A stretch of DNA of 36,136 bases from a virus. The stretch is taken from the IMG/VR virus record IMGVR_UViG_3300028394_000178, positions 1 through 36,136 of that record. One strand, 5' to 3'. This document shows, piece by piece, positions 24,822 to 31,046 of this stretch. The stretch's first letter is position 1, and each line of letters opens with the position of its first letter. A program made the position numbers and the translations under genes. The notes below the pieces were generated by a model. It saw nothing but the letters and a program-made list of their open reading frames with translations. It made no database searches and was not told the DNA's origin.

Positions 24822-24860
24822 GCAGGGGAGCCCCGGCCGGTCTGGTCGGGGCTTCCCTGC
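24822..24860 (+). terminator. Hairpin terminator candidate
   Basis: A 14-base arm at 24822-24835 (starting GCAGGGGAGC) pairs with 24847-24860 (ending TTCCCTGC) with one G-U pair and an 11-base loop. No U-run follows, as is common for mycobacterial terminators. It is placed at the end of the secreted-protein operon and before attP. Confidence 0.65.
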
Positions 24861-24869
24861 GTGACTATC

Positions 24870-24888
24870 GGGTACAGATGGAGTACAC
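24870..24888. promoter_or_regulatory. P-arm integrase sites (pair)
   Basis: GGGTACAG at 24870-24877 and GAGTACAC at 24881-24888, 11 bp apart and in the same orientation. Each is one mismatch from GAGTACAG of the other arm. Confidence 0.5.
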
Positions 24889-24913
24889 CTGACCCGCCGA
24901 TAATGCTTTGAGC

Positions 24914-24957
24914 TGCACCTCCGGTAGGAATCGAACCTACGACCTAAGGCTTAGAAG
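24914..24957 (-). other. attP core: 3' half of a tRNA-Arg(UCU)
   Basis: Read on the minus strand this gives an anticodon loop CTTCTAA (anticodon UCU), the 3' side of its stem, a 5-base variable loop, a perfect T-arm (GTAGG-TTCGATT-CCTAC) and the 3' acceptor strand with discriminator G. The 5' half of the tRNA is absent beyond the anticodon loop. A truncated tRNA copy directly before an integrase gene is the usual attP core that rebuilds the host tRNA upon integration. Confidence 0.8.
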
Positions 24958-25067
24958 TTCGCGACATCGTGGGTGCTGAACAGGGTCTTTGCACGTAAAC
25001 CGGCATACCGCACCACAATTGAGTTGCACCGGGTTGCAGGGAAAAGCACCGGGATGAATCACATATG

Positions 25068-25085
25068 GAGTACAGCCGAGTACAG
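25068..25085. promoter_or_regulatory. P'-arm integrase sites (pair)
   Basis: Two exact copies of GAGTACAG at 25068-25075 and 25078-25085, 10 bp apart. The second overlaps the TACAGT -10 candidate of the integrase. Confidence 0.52.
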
Positions 25086-25086
25086 T
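25081..25086 (+). promoter_or_regulatory. -10 candidate of integrase (leaderless)
   Basis: TACAGT followed by six bases and ATG 25093. No Shine-Dalgarno is visible. The element overlaps the second P'-arm repeat. Confidence 0.4.
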
Positions 25087-25092
25087 CCCCAC

Positions 25093-26358
25093 ATGCGCAG
25101 CAAGGGCGACGGCACACTCTTCAAACGAGCAGACGGCTACTGGGTCGGCGGCATCGAACTCCCACCCGGCCCCGACGGGAAACGCCGCTACAAACGAGTC
25201 GTCCGCAAAAACCGCAACGACACCATCACCGCGCTCCGCAAAATCAAAGTGGATCTTGACGCCGGCCGCATTACCAACCCCACGACCCTGACCGTTGAGA
25301 AGTGGATGAACTATTGGTCTCGCGAGATCCTGCCCCACCGCAACCTCAAACCCGAAACGAACAAGACGTACCGAACGACCATCCGGTTGTACATCGTCGC
25401 GTACATCGGGGCTTTGCGCCTAGACCGGCTCCACCCGTCCGATATCCGCACCCTCTACGTCAACCTTCAGAAGGACGTGTCATCGAGGGCGGCGCAGAAG
25501 GCACACCAAGTGCTATGCCTGGCGCTGAAGGCCGCGGTGCGCGACGGCGTGATTGTCAGCTCAGTCATGGAACGTGTCGATAAGCCGGCGCACGCTAAGA
25601 AGGCGTCGCAGGCGTTCGACAAGCCGACGACCTTGCACCTACTCAACACTGCTGCGGCGACGCAGGGCGCGATGTGGACGGCACGGTGGATGCTTGGCTT
25701 CGCCACCGGTTTGCGCGAGTTGGAGCTGCTGGGCCTGGAGTGGGATCGGGTGCATTTGGATCGGGCGGTCATCGACTGCGCCTGGCAGATGCAAAGGTTG
25801 CAGAAGGCCCACGGCTGCGGTGAGCCCACCGACGGCGCATATCCGTGCGGCTACAAGAAGAGCGCCTACTGCCCCGAGGGTGGCTGGGATTTCCCGGCCG
25901 GGATGCAGTACCGGGAATGCACCGGCACCCTGGTGTGGACCCGCCCGAAAACGAAGGCGGGCACCCGCATGATCCCGCTCGTTCCAGGCATGGGGGAGGT
26001 GCTACGAACCCTCAATGATGGCGGCCCGAACCCACACAACTTGGTGCTGCACCACCCCGACGGGAAACCGTTCACCCAAGACCAGGATCAGAAGATGTGG
26101 CGGCGCCTGTTGAAGGATGCGGAGATTCCGCATGTTCCGCAGCACACGATCCGGCACACCACCGTGACACTGCTGTTGGATGCCGGGGTGGACTCGTATG
26201 TGGTGGAGTCGGTGATCGGGCATTCGGATATTGCGACGACCCGTGATTATCAGCATGTTTCGTTGGAGTTGGCGCGTCGGGCGTGGGCATCGTTGGAGCC
26301 GGTATTGACTACTAAAAGCGATTTTGGCAACGCCGCGCCAAACCGGGAAGTGGGCTAA
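25093..26358 (+). CDS. int: Tyrosine integrase
   Basis: 421 residues from ATG 25093; the frame is open to 24973 but that region contains the arm sites. Residues 1-60 (GTLFKRADGYWVGG, RRYKRVVRKNRND) form an arm-binding domain; 65-165 is the core-binding SAM-like domain; 175-400 the catalytic domain. Catalytic residues are Arg208 (TGLREL), Lys288 (KTKAGTR), His351 and Arg354 (HTIRH), His377 (IGHSD) and nucleophile Tyr386 (TRDYQH). A Cys-rich insertion (Cys242, 252, 260, 276) lies in the catalytic domain and may bind zinc. It catalyses recombination between attP just upstream and a host tRNA gene. Its arm sites overlap its own promoter candidate, suggesting autoregulation. Confidence 0.95.
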   Translation: MRSKGDGTLFKRADGYWVGGIELPPGPDGKRRYKRVVRKNRNDTITALRKIKVDLDAGRITNPTTLTVEKWMNYWSREILPHRNLKPETNKTYRTTIRLYIVAYIGALRLDRLHPSDIRTLYVNLQKDVSSRAAQKAHQVLCLALKAAVRDGVIVSSVMERVDKPAHAKKASQAFDKPTTLHLLNTAAATQGAMWTARWMLGFATGLRELELLGLEWDRVHLDRAVIDCAWQMQRLQKAHGCGEPTDGAYPCGYKKSAYCPEGGWDFPAGMQYRECTGTLVWTRPKTKAGTRMIPLVPGMGEVLRTLNDGGPNPHNLVLHHPDGKPFTQDQDQKMWRRLLKDAEIPHVPQHTIRHTTVTLLLDAGVDSYVVESVIGHSDIATTRDYQHVSLELARRAWASLEPVLTTKSDFGNAAPNREVG

Positions 26359-26414
26359 ATATGACGGGTTTAACGAAAATTCGACGTGTTGGCAAAAGAT
26401 CGGTAGGTTAACGG

Positions 26415-26428
26415 AAAGTTACAACTTT
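26415..26428. repeat. Perfect 14-bp palindrome after integrase
   Basis: AAAGTT-AC-AACTTT. It lies in the 167-base gap 26359-26525 between integrase and the small gene at 26526. It may be an operator; nothing else convincing is seen in the gap. Confidence 0.35.
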
Positions 26429-26525
26429 GGTTGCAACGCCAGCTATCTGGTCTGCGATCCGCTTGACACTGACCCCCCGTTCGCAGCCCAGACCACCGCT
26501 GCCCAGATCCCTCGGAGCCAGCCGT

Positions 26526-26681
26526 ATGGTAAGTCAATTTCGTAAACTGCTGGACACCGTGGATCCCCGCGAGCTGACCGCAGAAGATCAACAAGCCCTG
26601 CTCGATTTGTTCGTGGCTTCACGTCAAGCCCAGAGTTCTGGGGGGGGGGGCTTTCTTGTCCAGGCCCCTCTTACGGCGTAG
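26526..26681 (+). CDS. 51-residue protein of unknown function with G11 tract
   Basis: ATG 26526 starts a short acidic-helical protein (DTVDPRELTAEDQQALLDLF) that ends in a run of four Gly followed by FLVQAPLTA. The Gly run is encoded by 11 consecutive G at 26640-26650; loss or gain of one G would change the C-terminus. The helical N-terminal part looks like a real protein (charged and hydrophobic periodicity). It converges with the repressor gene, 4 bases apart. Function unknown; position would suit an integration or immunity accessory. Confidence 0.45.
   Translation: MVSQFRKLLDTVDPRELTAEDQQALLDLFVASRQAQSSGGGGFLVQAPLTA
26640..26650 (+). repeat. Run of 11 G
   Basis: Eleven consecutive G, the longest homopolymer noticed in the window. 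It follows a small palindrome CCCAGA-GT-TCTGGG (26629-26642). It could be a slippage site or a sequencing-length error. Confidence 0.85.
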
Positions 26682-26685
26682 CCGG

Positions 26686-27078
26686 TTAGCGTCGTCCCTG
26701 CGGGCCGTTTAGCCCCACCCTGCGGCTCAGCTCGCCAACCAGTTCCGCCTCGGTGAGGTCGGTGACGGGCCGGCGCATGTTGAACCGCTGGCGCAGCTCG
26801 TCCATCAACTCCATGTCGGGGTAGTCGGCGATGGGTGTGCGGCCTTCGGTGGCGGTGCCGGCCTCGTCGGCGGTGACGTAACCCGCCACGATGAGTGCCT
26901 CGACGGGGTTGAGGTTGAATCCGCGTGCGAAGGCGACAACATATTCGGCGCGTGGCGCGTTGGTGTCTTCGCGGAGCCATCGGCTGATTGCGGTTTGGCC
27001 CAGGCCGGTACGTTCAGCGACCTCAGCTTGCGTCAACCCTTTGGTGTGTCGCTCTACATACGGTCTCCATGTACCCAT
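26686..27078 (-). CDS. HTH (XRE-type) immunity repressor
   Basis: 130 residues from ATG 27078. Residues about 14-36 (GLTQAEVAERTGLGQTAISRWL) are a clear XRE/Cro-CI helix-turn-helix, followed by YVVAFARGFNLNPVEALIVAGY, the usual continuation of this domain. The C-terminal part (about 85-130) is helical and may oligomerise. It diverges from the early operon at 27294 and lies next to the integrase, the usual position for the lysogeny repressor. No autocleavage (LexA-type) domain is present, so induction would need another route such as the antirepressor at 27512. A TACAGT -10 ends 8 bases before the ATG and no ribosome site is visible. Confidence 0.82.
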   Translation of the reverse strand: MGTWRPYVERHTKGLTQAEVAERTGLGQTAISRWLREDTNAPRAEYVVAFARGFNLNPVEALIVAGYVTADEAGTATEGRTPIADYPDMELMDELRQRFNMRRPVTDLTEAELVGELSRRVGLNGPQGRR

Positions 27079-27293
27079 AGGGCCGAACTGTAGCCCCTAA
27101 TCGCTACTTATGCGAGCCGAAATTGCTGGTCAGAGAGTTACACGTATGTCATTTAGCAGGTCGGCCAGTTTTGCGACCTGAAACTGTGACCTGCGGTTAG
27201 CACTTAAATGCTGTTTTAGCAGTCCTGCGACACTCATGCGTGTTGCCATAAATCAGCGGTGCTACCAAGTTTAGTTGTGCTACGGTGGCCGAC
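27079..27293. promoter_or_regulatory. Divergent immunity control region
   Basis: 215 bases between repressor and early operon. Dyads: CAGTTT-N9-AAACTG at 27166-27186 and the near-palindrome GCGACAC-TCATGC-GTGTTGC at 27227-27246 (one mismatch). TTTAGCAG occurs at 27152 and 27215; TGCGAC at 27172 and 27226. -10 candidates: TACAGT on the minus strand (27087-27092) and TACGGT on the plus strand (27281-27286). Probably holds the repressor operators and both leaderless promoters. Confidence 0.6.
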
Positions 27294-27515
27294 ATGGCTG
27301 ACCAAACCGCACCGGATAGCGGTGGCTTGCGCTCACGCTCCGAAGCCGCCGAATACCTATCCATGTCGATGCGCCGCCTCGACGAACTGATCAAATCCGG
27401 GGCTCTGTGCGCCGTCCGCGACGGCCGCTCAGTGAAAGTGTCCAAAGTCGAGCTGGAGCGGTACATCTCTGCCCTGCCCGCCTACGAGCCAGTGAGCTAC
27501 GGGGTGTCGGCATGA
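27294..27515 (+). CDS. Small HTH protein (excisionase/Cro-like)
   Basis: 73 residues from ATG 27294; TACGGT lies 7 bases upstream, and a GTG at 27285 would add three residues. SRSEAAEYLSMSMRRLDELI followed by ALCAVRDGRSVKVSKVELERYI is the helix-turn-helix and wing of the MerR-like excisionase family. As the first gene of the early operon, it may direct excision or act as a Cro-type regulator. Its stop overlaps the antirepressor start (ATGA). Which of the two roles holds cannot be told from sequence. Confidence 0.75.
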   Translation: MADQTAPDSGGLRSRSEAAEYLSMSMRRLDELIKSGALCAVRDGRSVKVSKVELERYISALPAYEPVSYGVSA

Positions 27516-28285
27516 GCGCGGAAATGGATTTGTTCTCCGCGTCGGCTAGCCCGTTCGACGCCATTCGCATGACCGATCCTGTTGACGGCGATCTGTGGTC
27601 TGCACGCGATCTGATGCCGCTGCTTGGCTATGACGAGTGGCGAAATTTCGCGGGGGTCATTGATCGCGCTCAGGCAGCGTGCGCCAATGCTGGCGTCAGG
27701 GTGACGGGAAACTTTGTTGCCGCCAACAAAGTTTCAGGGGCACGCGGACCAGCTCAGCTTGACTTCATCCTCTCCCGCTACGCCTGCTACCTCGTCGCCA
27801 TGAATGGCGACCCGCGTAAGCCGGAGATTGCTGCGGCGCAAACCTACTTCGCTATCAAGACCCGCGAAGCCGAAATTGCACTGCCGGCACTGACTGAGGA
27901 CGAGATTGTTCACCAAGCCCTCGCCATCACCGCCCGCCGCGTCGATGAACTCACCGCCAAAGTCGCCGAACTGGAACCGAAAGCCGAGTTCTACGACGAC
28001 TTGATGGATGCCGACGGCACCTACTCATTCCAGGCCGTCGCAAACATCCTCGGCTGGGGCCGCAACGTGATGATCCGAGAACTACGCCGCGCCGGAGTGC
28101 TACAGGGCAACCGACTTCCGTATCAGCGGTATGCGCACCACTTCAAGGTCATACCGACGACCTACGTCAACCGCGGCACCGGGGAAACCGTTCCGACTGC
28201 GACAACAACGGTTCTACCGAGCGGTATTGAGTTCATCCGTAAGCGCCTTGCCCGCACGGAACTGGGTGTCGAGGTGGGCGCGTGA
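27512..28285 (+). CDS. Antirepressor, DinD-like N-terminus and KilAC C-terminus
   Basis: 257 residues from ATG 27512, overlapping the previous stop. Residues 27-120 (LWSARDLMPLLGYDEWRNF, LSRYACYLVAMNGDPRKPEI, AAQTYFAIKTREAE) match DinD/BRO-like antirepressor domains. Residues 132-160 are coiled coil (VDELTAKVAELEPKAEF). Residues 160-250 (YSFQAVANILGWGRNVMIRELRRAGVL, then YAHHFKVIPTTYVNRGTG) are the KilAC/ANT domain found in phage antirepressors. Such proteins inactivate repressors or regulate the lytic switch. Immediately downstream of the excise/Cro-like gene and divergent from the repressor, this fits a lytic-switch role. Confidence 0.85.
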   Translation: MSAEMDLFSASASPFDAIRMTDPVDGDLWSARDLMPLLGYDEWRNFAGVIDRAQAACANAGVRVTGNFVAANKVSGARGPAQLDFILSRYACYLVAMNGDPRKPEIAAAQTYFAIKTREAEIALPALTEDEIVHQALAITARRVDELTAKVAELEPKAEFYDDLMDADGTYSFQAVANILGWGRNVMIRELRRAGVLQGNRLPYQRYAHHFKVIPTTYVNRGTGETVPTATTTVLPSGIEFIRKRLARTELGVEVGA

Positions 28286-28593
28286 TCACTTTGTTCATTG
28301 ACGGTCTCACTGCGACAGTCAAATTCGTCGACCGCGTGTTCACTGCGGCCGAACAGAACGTGCGTCTCCGGGCTGCCCTCCAGCCTGTCGATGATGCGCG
28401 GCCCGCCGGGGTTGTCCCCGAAACCAGCCCCGGCGGGCAGCCCATCGAATCCACATCGGAGTTGTTGGCGATGGCGGCGACGGAGATTCAAAACCTGGCC
28501 CGCATGTCGTTCACCACTTCGATGCCGTGGGTCGAGACGTTCGCCGCTGACCTTCGTGACCGTGCCGCCCAACTCTGGGCGGCGGGGGATTAA
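28282..28593 (+). CDS. Unknown early protein
   Basis: 103 residues from a GTG overlapping the previous stop. Residues 1-40 have alternating hydrophobic and charged residues (LFIDGLTATVKFVDRVF); 60-100 are helical (ELLAMAATEIQNLARM, FAADLRDRAAQLW). No motif recognised. It closes the first block of the early operon; a hairpin follows before the next gene. Confidence 0.65.
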   Translation: MITLFIDGLTATVKFVDRVFTAAEQNVRLRAALQPVDDARPAGVVPETSPGGQPIESTSELLAMAATEIQNLARMSFTTSMPWVETFAADLRDRAAQLWAAGD

Positions 28594-28611
28594 AGCCCCA
28601 TCAAATAAAGC

Positions 28612-28640
28612 GGCGCCGCCCGGGACTAGCGGGCGACGCC
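28612..28640 (+). other. Intergenic hairpin in early operon
   Basis: GGCG/CGCC and GCCCG/CGGGC arms separated by a 2-by-2 internal loop and capped by GGACTAG. It lies in the 75-base gap between 28593 and 28669. No U-run; it could be an attenuator or mRNA stabiliser. Confidence 0.5.
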
Positions 28641-28668
28641 ATACCCACTGGAAATCAAAGGAGAATCA

Positions 28669-29214
28669 GTGAGCAAGCAAAGAATAACTGGCAGCGACAA
28701 CATCACTTTGTTGTGGACGCCTCGGGACAGCATCGACACGGCCAGCCAGTTTCACCTCGAAATGGACAACGCTGAACGTGGCGTCCGCGACGACGTTGAG
28801 ATCGCCGACCCGGTGCAGATGCGGCAGGCGTTTGATCCGCAGGGATGGCTGATGTCGCAGTCCCGGTTCCGCAAAGCCAAGGTGTACGACTTCTTGGCGG
28901 TCCTGTTGATGTTGGCGACGATGGCCGCGCTGGGCTGCGCCGTGTTCTTCCTGTCCACGCCGCAAGCCAAAGCCGACCCAATCGACCCGGTCGCGGTCGC
29001 ATACGCAGCGCACTACGCGGGTGCGGTGTGCGCCACCCTGGACGACTTCCCCAACCTGAACGGCATCCTGGGTTTGGTTTCGGCCATCCAAGACGACGGC
29101 CTGACTGCCGGCCAAGCCGGTGCCGCCATCGGGCTGTCCGTGGCTGAAGCGTGCCCGCGCTACGAACCACTGCTGGAAGCCTTCATCAACCGGTACGGGT
29201 CGGTGAACGTATGA
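28669..29214 (+). CDS. Membrane-anchored DUF732-like protein
   Basis: 181 residues; GTG with AAAGGAG at 28657-28663. Residues 1-70 are a charged cytoplasmic part, 73-96 a transmembrane helix (DFLAVLLMLATMAALGCAVFF) and 100-181 a domain with Cys121 and Cys162 (AVCATLDDFPNLNGILGLV, LTAGQAGAAIGLSVAEACPRYEP) that fits the DUF732 pattern. The secreted version at 24069 has a cleavable signal, but this one has a long N-terminal tail, so it is anchored with the domain outside. A role in altering the envelope during early infection is inferred. Confidence 0.75.
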   Translation: MSKQRITGSDNITLLWTPRDSIDTASQFHLEMDNAERGVRDDVEIADPVQMRQAFDPQGWLMSQSRFRKAKVYDFLAVLLMLATMAALGCAVFFLSTPQAKADPIDPVAVAYAAHYAGAVCATLDDFPNLNGILGLVSAIQDDGLTAGQAGAAIGLSVAEACPRYEPLLEAFINRYGSVNV

Positions 29215-29420
29215 ACCAGCGACGCCACCTCGAGTTGCTGTTGAACCGGCCCGGCGGCCACATCGTCGCCGTCAACCCACACCACTGCCGATTCGGCAAC
29301 ACCCACCAACCCGTGTGCGTCGAAGACGGCTGCCACTACGTCGGCCCGTTCGTGAACGAAGCCCGCGCCCGCGAAATCGCCGAAGAACACCGACGCAAAA
29401 CATTGGAGAACCACCGATGA
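29211..29420 (+). CDS. Small Cys/His-containing protein
   Basis: 69 residues from ATG 29211, overlapping the previous stop (ATGA). It has NPHHCRFGNTHQPVCVEDGC followed by an H and a charged C-terminal helix (EAREIAEEHRRK). The spacing of Cys and His suggests zinc binding. No function recognised. Part of a chain of coupled small early genes. Confidence 0.65.
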   Translation: MNQRRHLELLLNRPGGHIVAVNPHHCRFGNTHQPVCVEDGCHYVGPFVNEARAREIAEEHRRKTLENHR

Positions 29421-29656
29421 GCGACGACTGGCCCATCATCCAATTCAAACCCGGCCCTACCGACGCCGAGCTGGAAGCTGAACGCGACCGCAAACACAAC
29501 CTTGAAGTTGCTCGCGAAACCGGCGTCGAGCACCTTTGCCTCGCCCCGGCCCCGCAACGCTACGGCGCATTCGGAGTGTGGCCGCGGTGCGCCCTCGTCC
29601 GACACCACACCGGCGTCCACTCCACCACTTACGGCAAAACGTGGGCGGCATCGTGA
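29417..29656 (+). CDS. Small protein of unknown function
   Basis: 79 residues from ATG 29417, overlapping the preceding stop. An acidic start with a Pro (DDWPIIQFKPGPTDAELEAE) is followed by a helix and a His/Cys-containing tail (HLCLAPAP, RCALVRHHTGVHSTTYGK). Similar RHHxGxHsT endings occur in small actinophage early proteins, by my recollection. No function assigned. Confidence 0.62.
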   Translation: MSDDWPIIQFKPGPTDAELEAERDRKHNLEVARETGVEHLCLAPAPQRYGAFGVWPRCALVRHHTGVHSTTYGKTWAAS

Positions 29657-29769
29657 AGGGCTTCGCGATCCTCGCCACGATCTTGGCGTCGCTGGTGGGT
29701 TGGCTGTTCTTCGCCGCCAGCGCACGCGCCGACACGACCACGCCAGCCGCGATCGTGGTGGTCGTGTGA
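29653..29769 (+). CDS. 38-residue secreted or membrane peptide
   Basis: GTG at 29653 overlaps the previous stop. The peptide is a Lys followed by a hydrophobic core (ILATILASLVGWLFFAA) and a signal-peptidase-like ARA before Asp-Thr-Thr-Thr, leaving only about 12 mature residues. It is too short for most gene finders. Function unknown; coupling with the next tiny TM peptide suggests they act as a pair. Confidence 0.55.
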   Translation: MKGFAILATILASLVGWLFFAASARADTTTPAAIVVVV

Positions 29770-29843
29770 GCGACATCGTCTGGTACGTCGCTGTGGTGAT
29801 CGTCGCCATCGCAATGGTCGTCCACACCGGCTGGTGGCGGTAA
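29766..29843 (+). CDS. 25-residue transmembrane peptide
   Basis: GTG at 29766 overlaps the previous stop as GTGTGA. DIVWYVAVVIVAIAMVV is a single helix ending in HTGWWR. Stop TAA shares its last base with the next ATG. The coupled arrangement on both sides supports it as real, though its shortness limits confidence. Confidence 0.45.
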   Translation: MSDIVWYVAVVIVAIAMVVHTGWWR

Positions 29844-29977
29844 TGAACAACGACAACCGCCGCACATTCGTGGAACGCCTCGACGCCGCAAAAACCGGTG
29901 AGCAGTTCGGAGCCGTACTCAACGACCTGTTCGCCCACCTCGACAACGCACGCGACCAAGAAGAGGACAACGAATGA
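29843..29977 (+). CDS. 44-residue acidic helical protein
   Basis: ATG at 29843 shares a base with the TAA before it. FVERLDAAKTGEQFGAVLNDLFAHLDNARD is an amphipathic helical hairpin with an acidic tail (EEDNE). No family recognised. Confidence 0.55.
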   Translation: MNNDNRRTFVERLDAAKTGEQFGAVLNDLFAHLDNARDQEEDNE

Positions 29978-30144
29978 CCAAAATCTATTTGTGCCCGGTT
30001 TGCCGCCGGGCCGTCAAACCCACGCGGGGCGGCAACATTCCCGCTCACCTTGACTCCATCCGTGAGGACACCTGCCCCGCGGGCGGCTATCCGTTCGACA
30101 TCACGTTGGTGTTGACACCGGAGTTCGGGCTGGTGGCGTCGTGA
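29974..30144 (+). CDS. 56-residue zinc-ribbon-like protein
   Basis: ATG 29974 overlaps the preceding TGA. IYLCPVCRRAVK, then GGNIPAHLDSIREDTCP gives a C-x2-C...H...C set typical of small phage zinc fingers. Stop overlaps the GTG of the exonuclease gene. Likely nucleic-acid binding. Confidence 0.62.
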   Translation: MTKIYLCPVCRRAVKPTRGGNIPAHLDSIREDTCPAGGYPFDITLVLTPEFGLVAS

Positions 30145-31046
30145 GCGTTGCGATTCAGCCCGGATCACCGGAACACATGCGCCTGATAACTCCAAGCAAG
30201 GTGAGCGCGATTCTCGGCGTGTCGCGCTTTACAAGTGCATACCGGATCTGGAATCAGATGGCCGGTCTGGTTGAACCTGAACCTGCCAAAGAGATCTTCG
30301 CCCTCGGCCACGACTTTGAGCCGGCAATGGCTTCCATTTGGAAACGGCAAAACCCGGGCTGGCGACTCTCCGCAGACGAAGTGCAGATCGTCGTGCCAGC
30401 CGAACGGTTCGGGTTCCCGGCCGCCGTCACGCTGGACCGCAGAGCATCCCGAGGCAGGGCACGCAAAGTGGTGGAGTTCAAGACCGCGAGGGATCTGTCG
30501 CAGTGGGGTGATTACTTCACCGACCAGGCGCCCGCCGACTACGTCGCCCAAGTCACCGCACAAATGCTGTTTAGCGGCTACACCTCGTATCCGGCTCACT
30601 TGATGGTGTTGGGCCCATTTTTTGAGGCGCACACCTACGTCATCGAGTTTGACGCTTTGGTGGCAGCCACGATCGTGTCGCGCTGCAAAGCGTTCTACGA
30701 CTCTTTGCAAGCCGGTGTCCCACCCCACCTTGACGATTCGGTGTCGTCGTACCAGACCGTGCGGGAGCTGCATCCCGACATCACGCCCGACAGTGTGGTT
30801 GAGGTCGATCCTGAACTGGCGGTGCAAGTCCTCCAACTCGACGCCGCACTGAAGGACACGGAACGCGCCACACGCGGCCACAAGTCGCTGCTCCTCGACG
30901 CGATGGGCAACGCCCAAACCGCCATGTGCGGGGGCGTGAAGATCGCCGACCGGCGCCCGCACGCCAAAGGCGGCGTCGCCCTGGCGCTCGCCACAAAGAA
31001 CCTCAACCAACTCAACACCAACACCGAAGGGGAACTATCAGCATGA
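30141..31046 (+). CDS. YqaJ/lambda-type recombination exonuclease
   Basis: 301 residues, GTG start overlapping the previous stop. The fold is of the YqaJ viral recombinase group of PD-(D/E)XK nucleases: LITPSKVSAILGVSRF, Glu60 in ALGHDFEPA, Asp99 in AAVTLDR, Glu112 and Lys114 in VEFKTARD, then YVAQVTAQMLF. It would resect double-stranded ends 5'-3' to expose single strands. The next gene encodes a RecT-type annealing protein, as in the mycobacteriophage Che9c pair gp60/gp61, so the two make a recombination system of the RecE/RecT kind. Confidence 0.88.
   Translation: MSVAIQPGSPEHMRLITPSKVSAILGVSRFTSAYRIWNQMAGLVEPEPAKEIFALGHDFEPAMASIWKRQNPGWRLSADEVQIVVPAERFGFPAAVTLDRRASRGRARKVVEFKTARDLSQWGDYFTDQAPADYVAQVTAQMLFSGYTSYPAHLMVLGPFFEAHTYVIEFDALVAATIVSRCKAFYDSLQAGVPPHLDDSVSSYQTVRELHPDITPDSVVEVDPELAVQVLQLDAALKDTERATRGHKSLLLDAMGNAQTAMCGGVKIADRRPHAKGGVALALATKNLNQLNTNTEGELSA

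Noticed and set aside
24911-24960. Complete tRNA gene
   Set aside because: Only the 3' half is present; the sequence beyond the anticodon loop cannot pair to form the 5' half.
24973-25092. Upstream start for the integrase
   Set aside because: The extension would encode the arm-site DNA and adds no recognisable domain.
26463-26500. Promoter for the small gene at 26526 from a TTGACA at 26463
   Set aside because: No TANNNT element lies at 16-18 bases downstream.
26624-26980. Minus-strand frame overlapping the repressor
   Set aside because: Arg/His-rich shadow of the repressor gene, which has a clear HTH.
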